A stretch of DNA of 64,000 nucleotides from an uncultured Bacteroidota bacterium (GTDB lineage Bacteria > Bacteroidota > Ignavibacteria > UBA10030 > UBA8401). This document shows positions 1 to 9,953 of the stretch, one piece after another. The position numbers and the translations under genes are program-made. Every line of letters starts with the position of its first letter. The first letter of the stretch is position 1. The notes beneath the pieces are model-generated. The model was not told the DNA's origin. It saw only the letters and a program-made list of their open reading frames with translations, and did no database searches. The DNA lies in contig CALETH010000028.1 of assembly GCA_937920105.1 (NCBI GenBank), positions 27,960 to 91,959 on the forward strand, in the 5' to 3' direction.

Positions 1-79
1 TATCATATTTTTGTGAAAGGAGTTTTGCTTGTGTTCCTTTGCCTACACCAGGCGAACCGAAGAGTATAATGTTTATCAT
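1..79 (-). CDS. adk: Adenylate kinase, N-terminal part (runs off the window)
   Basis: The minus strand begins with ATG at 79 and reads MINIILFGSPGVGKGTQAK followed by LLSQKYD before the window edge. The G-x-P-G-x-G-K-G-T P-loop directly after the first beta strand is the hallmark N-terminus of adenylate kinase, which interconverts ATP+AMP and 2 ADP in the cytoplasm. Only 26 codons are visible. It lies 7 bp downstream of a restriction endonuclease gene on the same strand, so it may be co-transcribed with the R-M genes and rlmN. Identification is secure for the family; nothing can be said about the LID domain. Confidence 0.9.
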   Translation of the reverse strand, partial: MINIILFGSPGVGKGTQAKLLSQKYD

Positions 80-86
80 TAATATT

Positions 87-830
87 TTATTTTTGTGGAT
101 TGATTGAAGAATTTAATTCAACTATTTTTTTCCAACTAATTTCACCATTATCATTACAAAAATTATCAAAAAATTCTTTGGTAAATTTATTTATCATTTG
201 AGAATATGACTGCAAAAAAATATCATTTTTTTCTTTTGCTTTATGTCCGAGTGGTTCAATAATATCTGTATAAAGATTTAAATCTCCAGAAATAAATTCC
301 CAAAATTTTTGACCGCAATACTTAAAGTATTCTCCTTTATCAACATTATTCTCTCTACCATAACAGCAACCATTAACTGCAACAACGATAAGTTTTGAAT
401 TACTTGTTCGTAACGATTTCTTTGCTGTCGTAAAATCAGCAATCATTTTTTTAATTTGTTGTGCATTTCCCCAATTCGGTCCTGATTTTATAGTAACAAT
501 ATATCGAATTCCATCTTTATCAAATTCAAGGTCTATTCCTGATATTCCCGATTTCCAGCCATCATATATTTTTTGATTAATAAATATGGCAAGTCCTTCT
601 AACCAATCACCAAATATTGTTTCTTCACTTGAAGAAATATACGCATCAACAATTCCTTTAATAATTTGTTCTGATGTTAAAACATATTTTGCTTTAAATA
701 AATAGGGATTTTTTTTCTTTAATACAGTTAAAAGTTTCAAACCATCTAAACTTTGTATTCTTTTCTTATGAAAGGTTTCTATATTTTCTTCAACGTATTG
801 CGTAACGTCTTTGAGTTTTAACTTCTTCAT
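87..830 (-). CDS. Type II restriction endonuclease, PmeII-like
   Basis: This 247-residue protein overlaps the 3' end of an adjacent DNA methyltransferase by 41 bp on the same strand, the usual layout of a type II R-M pair. I recognise it as close to the PmeII family from the stretch around residues 70-125 (ETIFGDWLEGLAIF, then GIDLEF and TIKSGPNWGN). D100 and K115 are candidates for a PD-(D/E)XK-type metal site, although the acidic residue before K115 is replaced by Thr-Ile. It should cut unmethylated DNA at the site protected by the partner; the recognition sequence cannot be read from the protein. The R-M pair sits between rlmN and adk, consistent with horizontal acquisition into a housekeeping operon. 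Confidence 0.75.
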   Translation of the reverse strand: MKKLKLKDVTQYVEENIETFHKKRIQSLDGLKLLTVLKKKNPYLFKAKYVLTSEQIIKGIVDAYISSSEETIFGDWLEGLAIFINQKIYDGWKSGISGIDLEFDKDGIRYIVTIKSGPNWGNAQQIKKMIADFTTAKKSLRTSNSKLIVVAVNGCCYGRENNVDKGEYFKYCGQKFWEFISGDLNLYTDIIEPLGHKAKEKNDIFLQSYSQMINKFTKEFFDNFCNDNGEISWKKIVELNSSINPQK

Positions 831-1671
831 AAATAATTTTAGTTTCTTCTAATAAAGGCAACTCCTTATTTTGCAATTCATTTTTTACCATTTGATAATA
901 TTCAGGAACAACATCTATACCAATAGAATGTCGTTGCATTCTATGAGCAACAAGTATTGTTGTACCTGAACCCATAAATGGGTCAAGAACAGTATCATAT
1001 TTTTTAGTGAAAAGTTTGATGAACCATTCCGGTAATTCTTCAGGAAATGCAGCAGAGTGATTTTTATTATTACATTCTGTTGCAAGATGTAAAACATTTG
1101 TTGGATATGCTTTATCTCTATGTAACCAATTAGAAATTTTTTTTCCGAAACCACTGCCAACTTTAGAAACATCTCTTACCTTATCTGTATTTGATAAATT
1201 TTTGAGACGTGTTTTTGACCACTCACCCATCGGAACCATTACTTCATCTTGATACATTGCAAAATGTTTGGATTTATTAAATTGTAATAAACGTTCCCAC
1301 GCATCACGAAATCTGTTTGGCCATTTTCCTGGATAACTATTTTTTTTATGCCAAATAAATTCTTCTGTCCACAACCAACCTTGTTTTCTCATTTCCAAAA
1401 TTAATTCCATTACATAAGTACTTCTTTCACCATTTACAACTTTTTCTTTAATATTAAGAATAAAAGTTCCAGTTGGTTTTAATACTCGTAAAAGTTCTGC
1501 AGAGATTGGTAAAAACCATTCAACATACTTTTCATGCGAAACACCTCCGTATGTATTTTTTCTTTGGTCTGCATACGGTGGAGATGTTACAATAAGGTCA
1601 ACAGAATTTTCAGGAATTTTTTGAAGTTCCTTTGCACTATCACCCAGATATAAATTTGCTTTTATATTCAT
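790..1671 (-). CDS. DNA methyltransferase of type II R-M system (beta-class, N4-cytosine or N6-adenine)
   Basis: The 293-residue protein carries the catalytic motif IV TSPPY at residues 29-33 and the AdoMet-binding motif I DPFMGSGTT at 230-238. Motif IV before motif I is the beta-class order. S-P-P-Y is most often seen in N4-cytosine enzymes, so m4C is the likelier product, but this is not proof. It would protect host DNA from the overlapping endonuclease gene. The start codon is 14 bp from the rlmN stop, so the gene is probably transcribed with rlmN; no separate regulator gene is visible. Confidence 0.88.
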   Translation of the reverse strand: MNIKANLYLGDSAKELQKIPENSVDLIVTSPPYADQRKNTYGGVSHEKYVEWFLPISAELLRVLKPTGTFILNIKEKVVNGERSTYVMELILEMRKQGWLWTEEFIWHKKNSYPGKWPNRFRDAWERLLQFNKSKHFAMYQDEVMVPMGEWSKTRLKNLSNTDKVRDVSKVGSGFGKKISNWLHRDKAYPTNVLHLATECNNKNHSAAFPEELPEWFIKLFTKKYDTVLDPFMGSGTTILVAHRMQRHSIGIDVVPEYYQMVKNELQNKELPLLEETKIIYEEVKTQRRYAIR

Positions 1672-1685
1672 TTTCGTAGATTTTT

Positions 1686-2759
1686 TTACGCTGCACTATT
1701 AATTGCTAACTGACCGCATGCTGCATCAATATCAACACCGGAACTATTGCGAATAAAGACATCAACATTTCCATCTCGTAATTTTCTTGCAAAACTCAAC
1801 ATCTTCTCTTCTGAAACACCTCGCAATGTTGCAGCAAATCCTTGCGGATTAGTGAATTGAATTGAATGATATGGAATAAGATTGACTTTACACTCAAACC
1901 GACGTGAAACTTTAATCAGTTTTGCAACATCACTATCAGAATCATTGACACCATCAAATAAAATATATTCTAACATCACACCTTTTTTTGTAATATGATG
2001 ATAATATTCTAATGCATCTAATAATTCATCAACATTATATTTTTTTGTAATTGGCATTATTTGAAGACGTGTTGCTGAATCCAAAGAATGCAACGAAAGT
2101 GCAAGTTTTACTTTTCTTCCTTCATCAGCCATTTTACGAATTTGTTGAACGTAGCCGGCTGTGGAAACGGTAATTCGCCGCGGACTCATCGCAAAACCAG
2201 TTGGCGATGTGAGAATATCAATAGCGTTCATCACATTATCATAATTCAACATTGGCTCGCCCATTCCCATAAACACAATATTAGTAATTGGTCTGGTACT
2301 TTGCTGTTGTGCAAGAATTACTTGATTGAGAATTTCGCTGGCTGTTAAATTTCGTAAAAAACCCATGCTTGCTGTTGCACAAAATTTACAATCTAATGGA
2401 CATCCAACTTGTGTGGAAACGCATAATGTAAGACGTGTATCAACATCGACTGCTGTGGTTCTGGGTGGAATGACGACGCTTTCTATTTTTTTTTCATCAA
2501 AAAGTTGAAAAAGAAATTTTACCGTGTTATCTAATAATGAAGTTTGTTTGGAAACAATATTCAATCGTTCAATACAAGCGTTTTGTTCTAATTTTTCTCG
2601 TAATGGAATCGATAAATTGAGCATTTCTTGAAATGAGGAAACTCGCTCTTTATAAAGCCATTCAAACAACTGAGTTGCTCGAAATTTTTTTTCTCCTAAT
2701 TCAAGAACAAATGTTTCTAGTTCTGATAACGATTTTCCAAAAAGATTGTGTTTTTTCAT
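1686..2759 (-). CDS. rlmN: Dual-specificity RNA methyltransferase RlmN (23S rRNA A2503 / tRNA A37)
   Basis: This radical-SAM enzyme makes 2-methyladenosine at A2503 of 23S rRNA and at A37 of some tRNAs. The 4Fe-4S triad C-x3-C-x2-C is present as CPLDCKFC, the methyl-carrying cysteine appears near the C-terminus in VDIDAACGQLA, and GMGEPMLNYDNV is the family motif. The frame is open upstream to 2867, but the extra 36 residues look unlike the family and the Met at 2759 (MKKHNLFGKS) gives the normal length of 357 residues, so I place the start there. It is divergent from uvrA, and a 33-bp perfect palindrome lies between the two starts. Confidence 0.93.
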   Translation of the reverse strand: MKKHNLFGKSLSELETFVLELGEKKFRATQLFEWLYKERVSSFQEMLNLSIPLREKLEQNACIERLNIVSKQTSLLDNTVKFLFQLFDEKKIESVVIPPRTTAVDVDTRLTLCVSTQVGCPLDCKFCATASMGFLRNLTASEILNQVILAQQQSTRPITNIVFMGMGEPMLNYDNVMNAIDILTSPTGFAMSPRRITVSTAGYVQQIRKMADEGRKVKLALSLHSLDSATRLQIMPITKKYNVDELLDALEYYHHITKKGVMLEYILFDGVNDSDSDVAKLIKVSRRFECKVNLIPYHSIQFTNPQGFAATLRGVSEEKMLSFARKLRDGNVDVFIRNSSGVDIDAACGQLAINSAA

Positions 2760-2856
2760 AAGAATGTTGTTCAATTTATGAAATTTAAAAACGTGTTGCA
2801 AACAAAGAAAAATTGTATTTAGAAGATGAAATCCATAAATTTTACCTGCTAAAAAC

Positions 2857-2889
2857 AGACTAGTCAAGTTTTTAAAACTTGACTAGTCT
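2857..2889. repeat. 33-bp perfect palindrome with AAGTTTT core (family copy 1)
   Basis: Two 16-bp arms around one central T: left arm AGACTAGTCAAGTTTT, right arm its exact complement. It lies between the divergent starts of rlmN and uvrA, so it is not a simple terminator. Four related 33-bp copies occur at 14010, 44347, 44537 and 51987. Confidence 0.9.
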
Positions 2890-2909
2890 CCCTCTAACGA
2901 AAAATAAAT

Positions 2910-5723
2910 ATGCCAAAAAAAAATTCACCACAACCATCTCTCCCATCACACAAAGCACCACTCGTTATTCGCGGAGCAAGAGTTCATAATCTCAAAAATA
3001 TCACCGTGGAAATTCCACGTAATAAATTAGTAGTTATTACCGGAGTCAGTGGTTCAGGAAAATCCAGTTTGGCGTTTGATACTATTTATGCTGAAGGACA
3101 GCGACGATATGTGGAAAGTCTCTCTGCGTACGCACGTCAATTTTTGGAGCGGATGGAAAAACCGGATGTCGATGTCATTCAAGGAATGAGTCCCGCAATA
3201 GCCATTGAACAAAAAACCAATACACGAAATCCACGTTCCACTGTTGGGACCACAACAGAAATTTACGATTATCTCCGACTTCTTTTTGCACGAATTGGGA
3301 AAACATATTGCCGAGTTTGCGGAAAACTTGTTACCAAAGATACCGTGCAATCTGTTGTTGATACAATTAACAAAGAAGATGATGGAACAAAATTTTACAT
3401 TTCTTTTCCACTTCAAAAACATGAAGGACATTCGCTCACAGAAGAACTGGATGCATTGAAAAAACGCGGCTTTTTCCGCATCATTGTGAATGGAGAAATT
3501 ATTGATTTGAATGAACAAAATTTTTCACCAAAACAAAAACAGCAATTCGATATTTTGGTGGATAGATTTATTCTGAGAAAAAATGAAACCGCAAGTCAAA
3601 ACCGATTAGCAGATTCTATTCAAACTGCGTTTGTGGAAGGAAATGGATACGCTGTTATTCACAATCTCACCACACAAAAAAATATTCCGTTCAATCAACA
3701 TTTTGAGTGTTCGGAAGATAATATTCGGTACGAAGAACCAGAGCCGCAACTTTTTTCATTCAACAGTCCAATTGGAGCATGCCCAAAATGTCAGGGCTTT
3801 GGAAAATCCGTTGGCATTGATATGGATGTCGTTGTCCCTGATAAAACAAAAACACTTCGCGATGGAGCAATTCATCCGTGGACAACTCCGGGATTTCAAG
3901 AAGAACTTCGCTCACTTGCACGCATTGCCTACGATGCAAAAATTCCGATGAACGTACCATTCAACCAACTCACAAAACAACAACTTGATATTGTGATGAA
4001 TGGTTATGGAAAAGAATATGATGGAATAAACAAATTTTTTAAATGGGTAGAATCAAAATCGTACAAAATACAATATCGTGTGATGTTAAGTCGATATAGA
4101 GGATATTCTCTATGTGATGAATGTGAAGGAACTCGTTTGCGGCGTGATGCACTCAATGTAAAAATTTCCAATAAACATATTGGCGAAATTGTTTCTATGA
4201 CGATTGATGATGCACAAAAATTTTTTCAATCACTTTCATTTACAGAATATGAATTAAGTATTGGAAAAAGAGTCATCGAAGAAATTCAAAAACGACTTCG
4301 CTATTTAGTGGATGTTGGTGTTGGATATCTCACATTAGATAGATTATCCAACACACTTTCCGGTGGAGAATCACAGCGAATAAATTTAGCAACATCAATC
4401 GGTTCCTCACTTGTTGGTTCTATTTATGTGTTGGATGAACCAAGCATTGGTCTCCACCCCGTTGATAACGGACGTCTCATCAATATTCTTAAATCACTTC
4501 GCGATATTGGAAACACTGTTCTCGTTGTTGAACACGATGCCGAAATGATGCGTGAAGCAGATATGTTAATTGATATTGGACCGTATGCGGGAGAACATGG
4601 TGGAGAAATTACTTTTACCGGTACGTATCAAGAATCTTTACAGGATAAAAATTCTCTCACGGGAAAATATCTTTCCGGAAAACTTTCCATACCACTTCCA
4701 AAATCTCGCAGAAAAATTACAGAAAAAAAATTGCAAATTTTTAATGCCTTCCAACACAATCTCAAAAATATTGATGTAGAAATTCCATTGGGAGTTTTTG
4801 TTTGCGTAACTGGTGTCAGTGGTTCGGGAAAAAGTACACTCATTCATGATATTATTGCAAAAGGAATTCAAAAACGTTTAAGTGGATATAAAGAAAGAAT
4901 TCCCGGAGTTCATCACATTGATGGTGTTGAAAATATCCAACACATAGAAATTGTTGACCAATCTCCTATCGGAAGAACTTCACGCTCCAATCCCGCAACA
5001 TACACAAAAGCGTTTGACCACATTCGCGAAATTTTTTCCAAAACGCCAACCGCAAAAAGTCATGGTTATAGTGCAGGATACTTTTCATTCAACATTCCCG
5101 GTGGAAGATGTGAAACCTGTGAAGGCGAAGGTGTGCAAACGGTGGAAATGCAATTCATGGCGGATTTATCTTTACCATGCGAAAGTTGCCAAGGAAAACG
5201 GTACAAACGCGAAGTGTTGGATATTCGTTACCAAGGAAAAAATATTGATGATGTGTTAGCGATGACTGTTACAGAAGCAATTCAGTTTTTTGAAAAATCT
5301 CCAACCGGAAAACATGTTGCCAAAAGATTGCGTGTGATGGGTGATGTTGGTTTGGGTTATATGAGATTGGGACAACCAGCACCAACATTTTCCGGAGGCG
5401 AAGCACAACGAGTAAAATTGGCAACACATCTTGCAGAAAAACGCGAAGGACACACACTATTTATTTTTGATGAACCAACCACTGGTTTACATTTTGACGA
5501 TATTACAAAATTATTACTATGTTTTACGTCATTACTTGATGCCGGAAATTCCGTTGTGGTAATTGAACACAATCTTGATGTGATTAAATGTGCAGATTAC
5601 ATTATTGATATTGGTCCCGGTGGTGGTGAGTTTGGGGGGAAAATTGTTGCAACGGGAACTCCTGAAGAATTATCTAAAAATAAAAATTCTGTTACCGGAA
5701 AGTTTTTGAAAGAGATAAAATAA
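2910..5723 (+). CDS. uvrA: Excinuclease ABC subunit A
   Basis: UvrA is the damage-sensing dimeric ATPase of nucleotide excision repair, loading UvrB at lesions. The 937-residue length is normal. Both ABC modules are visible: Walker [15 protein letters not shown] near residue 45 and [13 protein letters not shown] near 640, with signatures [12 protein letters not shown] and [12 protein letters not shown]. Zinc-binding cysteine pairs are present in the first module ([17 protein letters not shown]) and in the second ([17 protein letters not shown]). The gene is followed after 2 bp by a small ORF, and the pair ends at a hairpin terminator at 6086. Confidence 0.97.
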   Translation: MPKKNSPQPSLPSHKAPLVIRGARVHNLKNITVEIPRNKLVVITGVSGSGKSSLAFDTIYAEGQRRYVESLSAYARQFLERMEKPDVDVIQGMSPAIAIEQKTNTRNPRSTVGTTTEIYDYLRLLFARIGKTYCRVCGKLVTKDTVQSVVDTINKEDDGTKFYISFPLQKHEGHSLTEELDALKKRGFFRIIVNGEIIDLNEQNFSPKQKQQFDILVDRFILRKNETASQNRLADSIQTAFVEGNGYAVIHNLTTQKNIPFNQHFECSEDNIRYEEPEPQLFSFNSPIGACPKCQGFGKSVGIDMDVVVPDKTKTLRDGAIHPWTTPGFQEELRSLARIAYDAKIPMNVPFNQLTKQQLDIVMNGYGKEYDGINKFFKWVESKSYKIQYRVMLSRYRGYSLCDECEGTRLRRDALNVKISNKHIGEIVSMTIDDAQKFFQSLSFTEYELSIGKRVIEEIQKRLRYLVDVGVGYLTLDRLSNTLSGGESQRINLATSIGSSLVGSIYVLDEPSIGLHPVDNGRLINILKSLRDIGNTVLVVEHDAEMMREADMLIDIGPYAGEHGGEITFTGTYQESLQDKNSLTGKYLSGKLSIPLPKSRRKITEKKLQIFNAFQHNLKNIDVEIPLGVFVCVTGVSGSGKSTLIHDIIAKGIQKRLSGYKERIPGVHHIDGVENIQHIEIVDQSPIGRTSRSNPATYTKAFDHIREIFSKTPTAKSHGYSAGYFSFNIPGGRCETCEGEGVQTVEMQFMADLSLPCESCQGKRYKREVLDIRYQGKNIDDVLAMTVTEAIQFFEKSPTGKHVAKRLRVMGDVGLGYMRLGQPAPTFSGGEAQRVKLATHLAEKREGHTLFIFDEPTTGLHFDDITKLLLCFTSLLDAGNSVVVIEHNLDVIKCADYIIDIGPGGGEFGGKIVATGTPEELSKNKNSVTGKFLKEIK

Positions 5724-5725
5724 CA

Positions 5726-6064
5726 ATGGAACCAATTAGTAATCTTCCAATGAAAATTCGAGAATTACTTTTTTATGCTCTTGATATTTTAATAAAAGAT
5801 GGTGCGAGAGGATGTGCAAAAAAGGGATTTCTTGAAAAGAAATATGTTGATTATGTAGATGAATTATATCAAGTTTATGGAGGAAAATTTCGATTACCTC
5901 CACCAAACGCCCCAATGTTTCTTATTATGGTAGATGATAACACTTATTATATAGAGATTCCCCTTTGGATTGAAGGAGAAAATGAACCTAGCGAATTATT
6001 TGCTCATATGGAAATTAATTCTAAAACGAAAAAAATAAAACTTGCCAGTTTTTTAGTTCCTTAA
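5726..6064 (+). CDS. Small hypothetical protein downstream of uvrA
   Basis: A 112-residue soluble protein with no signal peptide or membrane segment. The start is 2 bp after the uvrA stop, so it is almost certainly translated from the uvrA transcript. The first half is helical-looking with charged residues (GARGCAKKGFLEKKYVDYVDELY); a short proline-rich turn (FRLPPPNAPMF) leads into alternating hydrophobic strands ending in KIKLASFLVP. I do not recognise the family. The coupling to uvrA is positional only and does not by itself imply a repair role. Confidence 0.75.
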   Translation: MEPISNLPMKIRELLFYALDILIKDGARGCAKKGFLEKKYVDYVDELYQVYGGKFRLPPPNAPMFLIMVDDNTYYIEIPLWIEGENEPSELFAHMEINSKTKKIKLASFLVP

Positions 6065-6085
6065 AAAATTTCTCTCTAAAAACCT

Positions 6086-6117
6086 AAGAGCGAAATTTTT
6101 CATCCCGCTCTTTTTCT
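6086..6117 (+). terminator. Rho-independent terminator after the uvrA operon
   Basis: Stem AAGAGCG / CGCTCTT with the loop between, followed by a T-run (TTTTTC), 22 bp after the stop of the small gene. Confidence 0.7.
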
Positions 6118-6119
6118 GG

Positions 6120-6151
6120 ATTCCTGTCCGTGTTTGATACGGGACAGGAAT
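6120..6151. repeat. Interspersed hairpin (ATTCCTGTCC ... GGACAGGAAT, then GAC)
   Basis: Ten-bp inverted arms ending in GGAATGAC. This is one of six elements in the window related to the common GTCATTCCCGC / GCGGGAATGAC interspersed repeats. Confidence 0.7.
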
Positions 6152-6168
6152 GACAACTTCATTTTTTT

Positions 6169-6203
6169 ACTGACTACTGATTACTAAAAACTGAAAACTA
6201 CTT
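6169..6203. repeat. Period-7 tandem array (ACTGATT-like)
   Basis: Units ACTGACT, ACTGATT, ACTAAAA, ACTGAAA and ACTACTT in exact register of 7. It overlaps the stop codon of the SpoIIE phosphatase gene (stop at 6198-6200, minus strand). Confidence 0.75.
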
Positions 6204-7430
6204 AAACCTCTTAATCGTAACAATCGTTTTATCATCAGAATAATGTTGATTATTGGCACTAAATTTTTGCACATCTTCAAGAACGAGTTGGGTAATTTCT
6301 TTTGCAGATTTATCCTTATAAGTCAATAATTGTTGAATCAAACGCTCTTCAGAATACAATTCTTCATCAGCATTCATCGCTTCAGAAACACCATCAGTGT
6401 ACAAAAATAAAATATCACCCTTCTCCATCATAAAACTTTCACTACGGTATTTTTCATTCGGAAACGGACCCAAAATTTGTCCGGTTGGTTCAATAACTTC
6501 CACCGTGTGAGTTTTTGCTCTATATAATAGAGGCGAAGCGTGTCCCGCATTCACAAAAATACATAAGCCCTTTTTATCATTAACAAATTCTGCATAAAAT
6601 AATGTGAGAAAACGTTTATCCGGAAATGCACGATGCACCAATGTATTGATACGGCGAATGAGTGAACTAATTTTTGTTTGGTAGCCCGCACCCATCCGCA
6701 ACGCACCGGAAACATACAACGCTTGCACTGCTGCTGAAAGACCTTTACTTGCAGCATCTCCAATAACAACATTCACTCTATCATCTTCTTCATTTAAGAT
6801 GTAATCGAAAAAATCTCCACCAACACTTCTATCCGCAACAGAAACACCAAACATTTCATAATTGTGAAAAAACAATTCGTGTTCCGGCAAAATGCTCCGC
6901 TGAATTTGGCGGGCTTTATCCAAATCTTTTTTTAATTGAGCAGTGTTGGTTTCAATAAATTTACTTTTTAATAATGTTGTTACCGCAATACCAATAATAT
7001 TTAATGTTGCTGCTAATTGCTCGTGATTTAAATTGGTGTTAAATGAAAGAACGTACGGATACAACATCATATCTTTTACTTTTACCAATTCACCAACACC
7101 GGTTGCAGCAAATTTTTTTATCCCCTTGCTTCGCAAATACTCATTTGATTCATTGGCAATAATTGTTTTATGACGAGGCAATTGTTTAAATAAACGATAC
7201 TCATCCAGTTTTAAAATAAAATGGGATTTTATTTTTTCTGTTGCTCCAACTTGTGCATGAAGTTCATATCCCAATTTTTGTGTATTCAATCGCCAAATTC
7301 TCCCACCTTGAATTTCTATTCTATCGCTTTGCACTATTTGGTGAATGACATGAAAAAGTAATGCTTCAATAGATTCAAATTCTTTGTTTGCAAAACTTTC
7401 GATTGTTTTATAAAGTTTTAATTGATTCAT
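6198..7430 (-). CDS. PP2C-type SpoIIE serine phosphatase (RsbU-like)
   Basis: A 410-residue cytoplasmic protein. Residues about 1-160 form an uncharacterised, possibly sensory, region; a short helix around 165-190 (KKDLDKARQIQRSILP) is the typical linker before a SpoIIE domain, which fills about 195-408. Metal-binding aspartates of PP2C folds are visible in VGGDFFDY, VIGDAASKG and FLYTDGVSEA. Such enzymes dephosphorylate anti-sigma-factor antagonists in partner-switching stress or developmental pathways. It is divergent from a histidine kinase, starting 86 bp from it, suggesting a shared control region. No antagonist or anti-sigma gene is in the window. Confidence 0.88.
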   Translation of the reverse strand: MNQLKLYKTIESFANKEFESIEALLFHVIHQIVQSDRIEIQGGRIWRLNTQKLGYELHAQVGATEKIKSHFILKLDEYRLFKQLPRHKTIIANESNEYLRSKGIKKFAATGVGELVKVKDMMLYPYVLSFNTNLNHEQLAATLNIIGIAVTTLLKSKFIETNTAQLKKDLDKARQIQRSILPEHELFFHNYEMFGVSVADRSVGGDFFDYILNEEDDRVNVVIGDAASKGLSAAVQALYVSGALRMGAGYQTKISSLIRRINTLVHRAFPDKRFLTLFYAEFVNDKKGLCIFVNAGHASPLLYRAKTHTVEVIEPTGQILGPFPNEKYRSESFMMEKGDILFLYTDGVSEAMNADEELYSEERLIQQLLTYKDKSAKEITQLVLEDVQKFSANNQHYSDDKTIVTIKRFK

Positions 7431-7516
7431 ACTACCATTGTATAATGATTATTTATTGCTTCTATAGAACAATATAAGTATTTTTTTGAGCAATTTTTAT
7501 TTTTTATCACATTACT

Positions 7517-9127
7517 ATGAAATCACCTATCACAATAGAAGAAATACAATCCAACGCACTATTTACCAATAGTAACGATGTCGATTTTTCTTCTCTCATT
7601 TCTCATATCACAAAAAAAGAATTTCCTCCACATTCAATCATTGATATTGATAAAAATATTTATCTTATCCTCAAAGGAAAAATTAAAATTTCTAAAAACA
7701 TCAATTCAACAATTGAAATAACTTTATCTACTTTAAACAAAAATGATTTTTTTGGTGAAGCAGAAATTCTTGGACAGCATACCCGTTCTACAAAAATCAC
7801 AGCAATAGAAAACACTACCCTTGCAGTACTTCCTCAAAAATATTTTGATGAAATAATGTCCACCAATAGAACCGTTGCTTCAAATGTGTTAAAAAATATT
7901 ATTCAATATCCAGCATTAGTAGAAGAAACTATTGCAAAAGAAATAGAACATACTATTGCATTTTCTCAACAACACATTAACAAACTCAATCTCTTAATTG
8001 AAGCAGCAAAATCCATCAACTCAATTTTAGACTTAGATAAACTTCTTTCTGTTATTTTAGAAACGGCAATAAAATCCATCCACGCTGATAGAGGAACTCT
8101 TTACGTAGTAGATGAAGATAAAAAAGAAATTTGGTCAAAAATTTTGCGTGGAAAAGAATTAGTAGAAATACGCCTTCCATTAGGAAAAGGATTAGCAGGG
8201 TACGTTGCAGAAACTGGAGAAATAATTAATATTCCCGATGTGTATCAAGATTCACGTTTCAATCCTGACATAGATAAGAAATCCGGATACAAAACAACAA
8301 ACATGCTTTGTATGCCAATGAAAAATCGTGAAGGAAAAATTATTGGCGTATTTCAACTATTAAATAAAAAGAATGAGCCATTTAATAAATCCGACGAAGA
8401 TTTTATTACTGCACTTTCCACACATGCCTCTATTGCTATTGAAAATTCCAAACTTGCACAAGCAATGGTGAATAATGAACGACTTTCTGCTGTAGGAAGA
8501 ATGGCAAACACTATTATTCATGATATAAAAAATCCCATGAGTACTTTACGCCTTTACGCACAAGCAATCAAACAAAAAGCAAATAATGATTCCGCAAAAT
8601 TAGCGGATGAAATTATTCGTCAGGTTGACCGTTTTGTTACCATGACTCAAGAAATTTTGGATTTTAGCAGAGGCGTTAGTTCTACGAATATAGAAGAAGT
8701 GGATTTAAATGAAATAATGGAAAGCGTACTAACATTTTTAGAAAAAGATTTAACCAAAAAGAATATTACTCTTACAAAAAATTTAAAGCACAATGGTACC
8801 GTAAAAATTGACCAAGAAAAAATGATTCGTGTTTTCTATAATATCGCCAGCAATGCAGCAGATGCAATGAGTGGTGGAGGTAACCTTTCTGTAGAAACCA
8901 ATAAAAGTAAGAATTATATAACTATTTCTTTTACTGATACCGGAAGTGGAATGCCTGAGGAAATTAAAAAGAAAATTTTTGAACCTTTTATTACTTATGG
9001 AAAAAAACACGGGACAGGTTTAGGAATGGCAATTGTAAAAAAAATTATGGATGACCACAACGGAAAAATTGAAATTGAAAGCGAACTTGGCAAAGGAACA
9101 ACGATTACTCTTTATCTACCTATATAA
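7517..9127 (+). CDS. Sensor histidine kinase with cyclic-nucleotide-binding and GAF domains
   Basis: The 536-residue protein lacks membrane segments. Residues about 20-130 form a cNMP-binding/CRP-like beta-roll (PPHSIIDI, LKGKIKIS, NDFFGEAEILG); about 160-315 a GAF domain (RGTLYVVDE, GKGLAGYVAETGE); about 320-390 a dimerisation helix with the phospho-acceptor H in IIHDIKNPMSTL; and about 425-536 the ATPase domain with N box NIASNAADAM, G1 DTGSGMPEE and G2 GTGLGMAIVKK. No receiver domain or response-regulator gene is adjacent. The stop codon abuts that of the convergent glycosyltransferase with no spacer. The ligand is unknown; the canonical phosphate-binding Arg of the cNMP pocket is not obvious. 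Confidence 0.9.
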   Translation: MKSPITIEEIQSNALFTNSNDVDFSSLISHITKKEFPPHSIIDIDKNIYLILKGKIKISKNINSTIEITLSTLNKNDFFGEAEILGQHTRSTKITAIENTTLAVLPQKYFDEIMSTNRTVASNVLKNIIQYPALVEETIAKEIEHTIAFSQQHINKLNLLIEAAKSINSILDLDKLLSVILETAIKSIHADRGTLYVVDEDKKEIWSKILRGKELVEIRLPLGKGLAGYVAETGEIINIPDVYQDSRFNPDIDKKSGYKTTNMLCMPMKNREGKIIGVFQLLNKKNEPFNKSDEDFITALSTHASIAIENSKLAQAMVNNERLSAVGRMANTIIHDIKNPMSTLRLYAQAIKQKANNDSAKLADEIIRQVDRFVTMTQEILDFSRGVSSTNIEEVDLNEIMESVLTFLEKDLTKKNITLTKNLKHNGTVKIDQEKMIRVFYNIASNAADAMSGGGNLSVETNKSKNYITISFTDTGSGMPEEIKKKIFEPFITYGKKHGTGLGMAIVKKIMDDHNGKIEIESELGKGTTITLYLPI

Positions 9128-9937
9128 TTATCTCCATTTCCATTTTCTCCAAATTTTTATAAGACTATGAAGATGAAGAATGGTAAAAACAATTTTCATT
9201 TGCACACGAAAAAATCGTAAAAGAAAAAAATATTGTGCTTGAAAATTCCATAATGAATTTATGGATAATGCTTTTTTCACTTCTTTCAAAGTCTCCTTTT
9301 CATACTTTCCAGAAGCACCGCTACCACTCATATACACTAATGGAAACTCTTGTAGATAAAAACCTTTCTCTGCAAAATTCGGACTTTTTTTAAAAATTCT
9401 ACAGAACAATTCATAATCCATCGCATAACGAAAATTTACATCATAAGTACCAAATCCTTGATACACTGTTTTTCGAAAAAACATTGTGGGATGATTATAA
9501 GGCATTGCTTTTTCAATTGAACACAATAATGGTTTTCTTCGATTAGAACCATACACAAAATCTTCAAAAAAAATATCCCCATGAACAAATAAAACATTGG
9601 GATTAGAAAATGCTTCTACTACCTTTTGCAAAACATTTTCATTATAATACCAATCATCACTATTGAGAATTGCAATAATATCACCAGAAGAATTTTTTAT
9701 TCCCTTATTAAAAGCATCAGCAATACCATTATCTTTTTCTGAAATAATTTTTAATGTATCAAATTTTCCACTTTCACTATAGAGTTTTTTTACAATAGAA
9801 AGCGTTGCATCACTACTCATATTATCAACAATGATATGTTCAAAATTTGAATAACTTTGACTTATAATAGAGTGAATATTGCGAGCAATTGTTTTTTCAG
9901 AATTATAGGTTGGAGTAATAAGAGAAATTTTTAACAT
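9128..9937 (-). CDS. Family 2 glycosyltransferase
   Basis: A 269-residue GT-A-fold transferase. The N-terminal nucleotide-sugar motif SLITPTYNSEKTI (residues 4-16), VDNMSSDATL and the D-x-D-like LNSDDW near residue 97 fit WcaE-type GT2 enzymes that add sugars to capsule, O-antigen or exopolysaccharide. The acceptor and sugar cannot be deduced. It is divergent from a GT4 gene, with 16 bp between starts, so the two share one very short promoter region and probably one polysaccharide pathway. Confidence 0.88.
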   Translation of the reverse strand: MLKISLITPTYNSEKTIARNIHSIISQSYSNFEHIIVDNMSSDATLSIVKKLYSESGKFDTLKIISEKDNGIADAFNKGIKNSSGDIIAILNSDDWYYNENVLQKVVEAFSNPNVLFVHGDIFFEDFVYGSNRRKPLLCSIEKAMPYNHPTMFFRKTVYQGFGTYDVNFRYAMDYELFCRIFKKSPNFAEKGFYLQEFPLVYMSGSGASGKYEKETLKEVKKALSINSLWNFQAQYFFLLRFFRVQMKIVFTILHLHSLIKIWRKWKWR

Positions 9938-9953
9938 AATCGCTAATAATGTA

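Noticed and set aside
2760..2867. Longer start for rlmN
   Set aside because: The 36 extra residues do not resemble the family and run towards the divergent promoter and palindrome.
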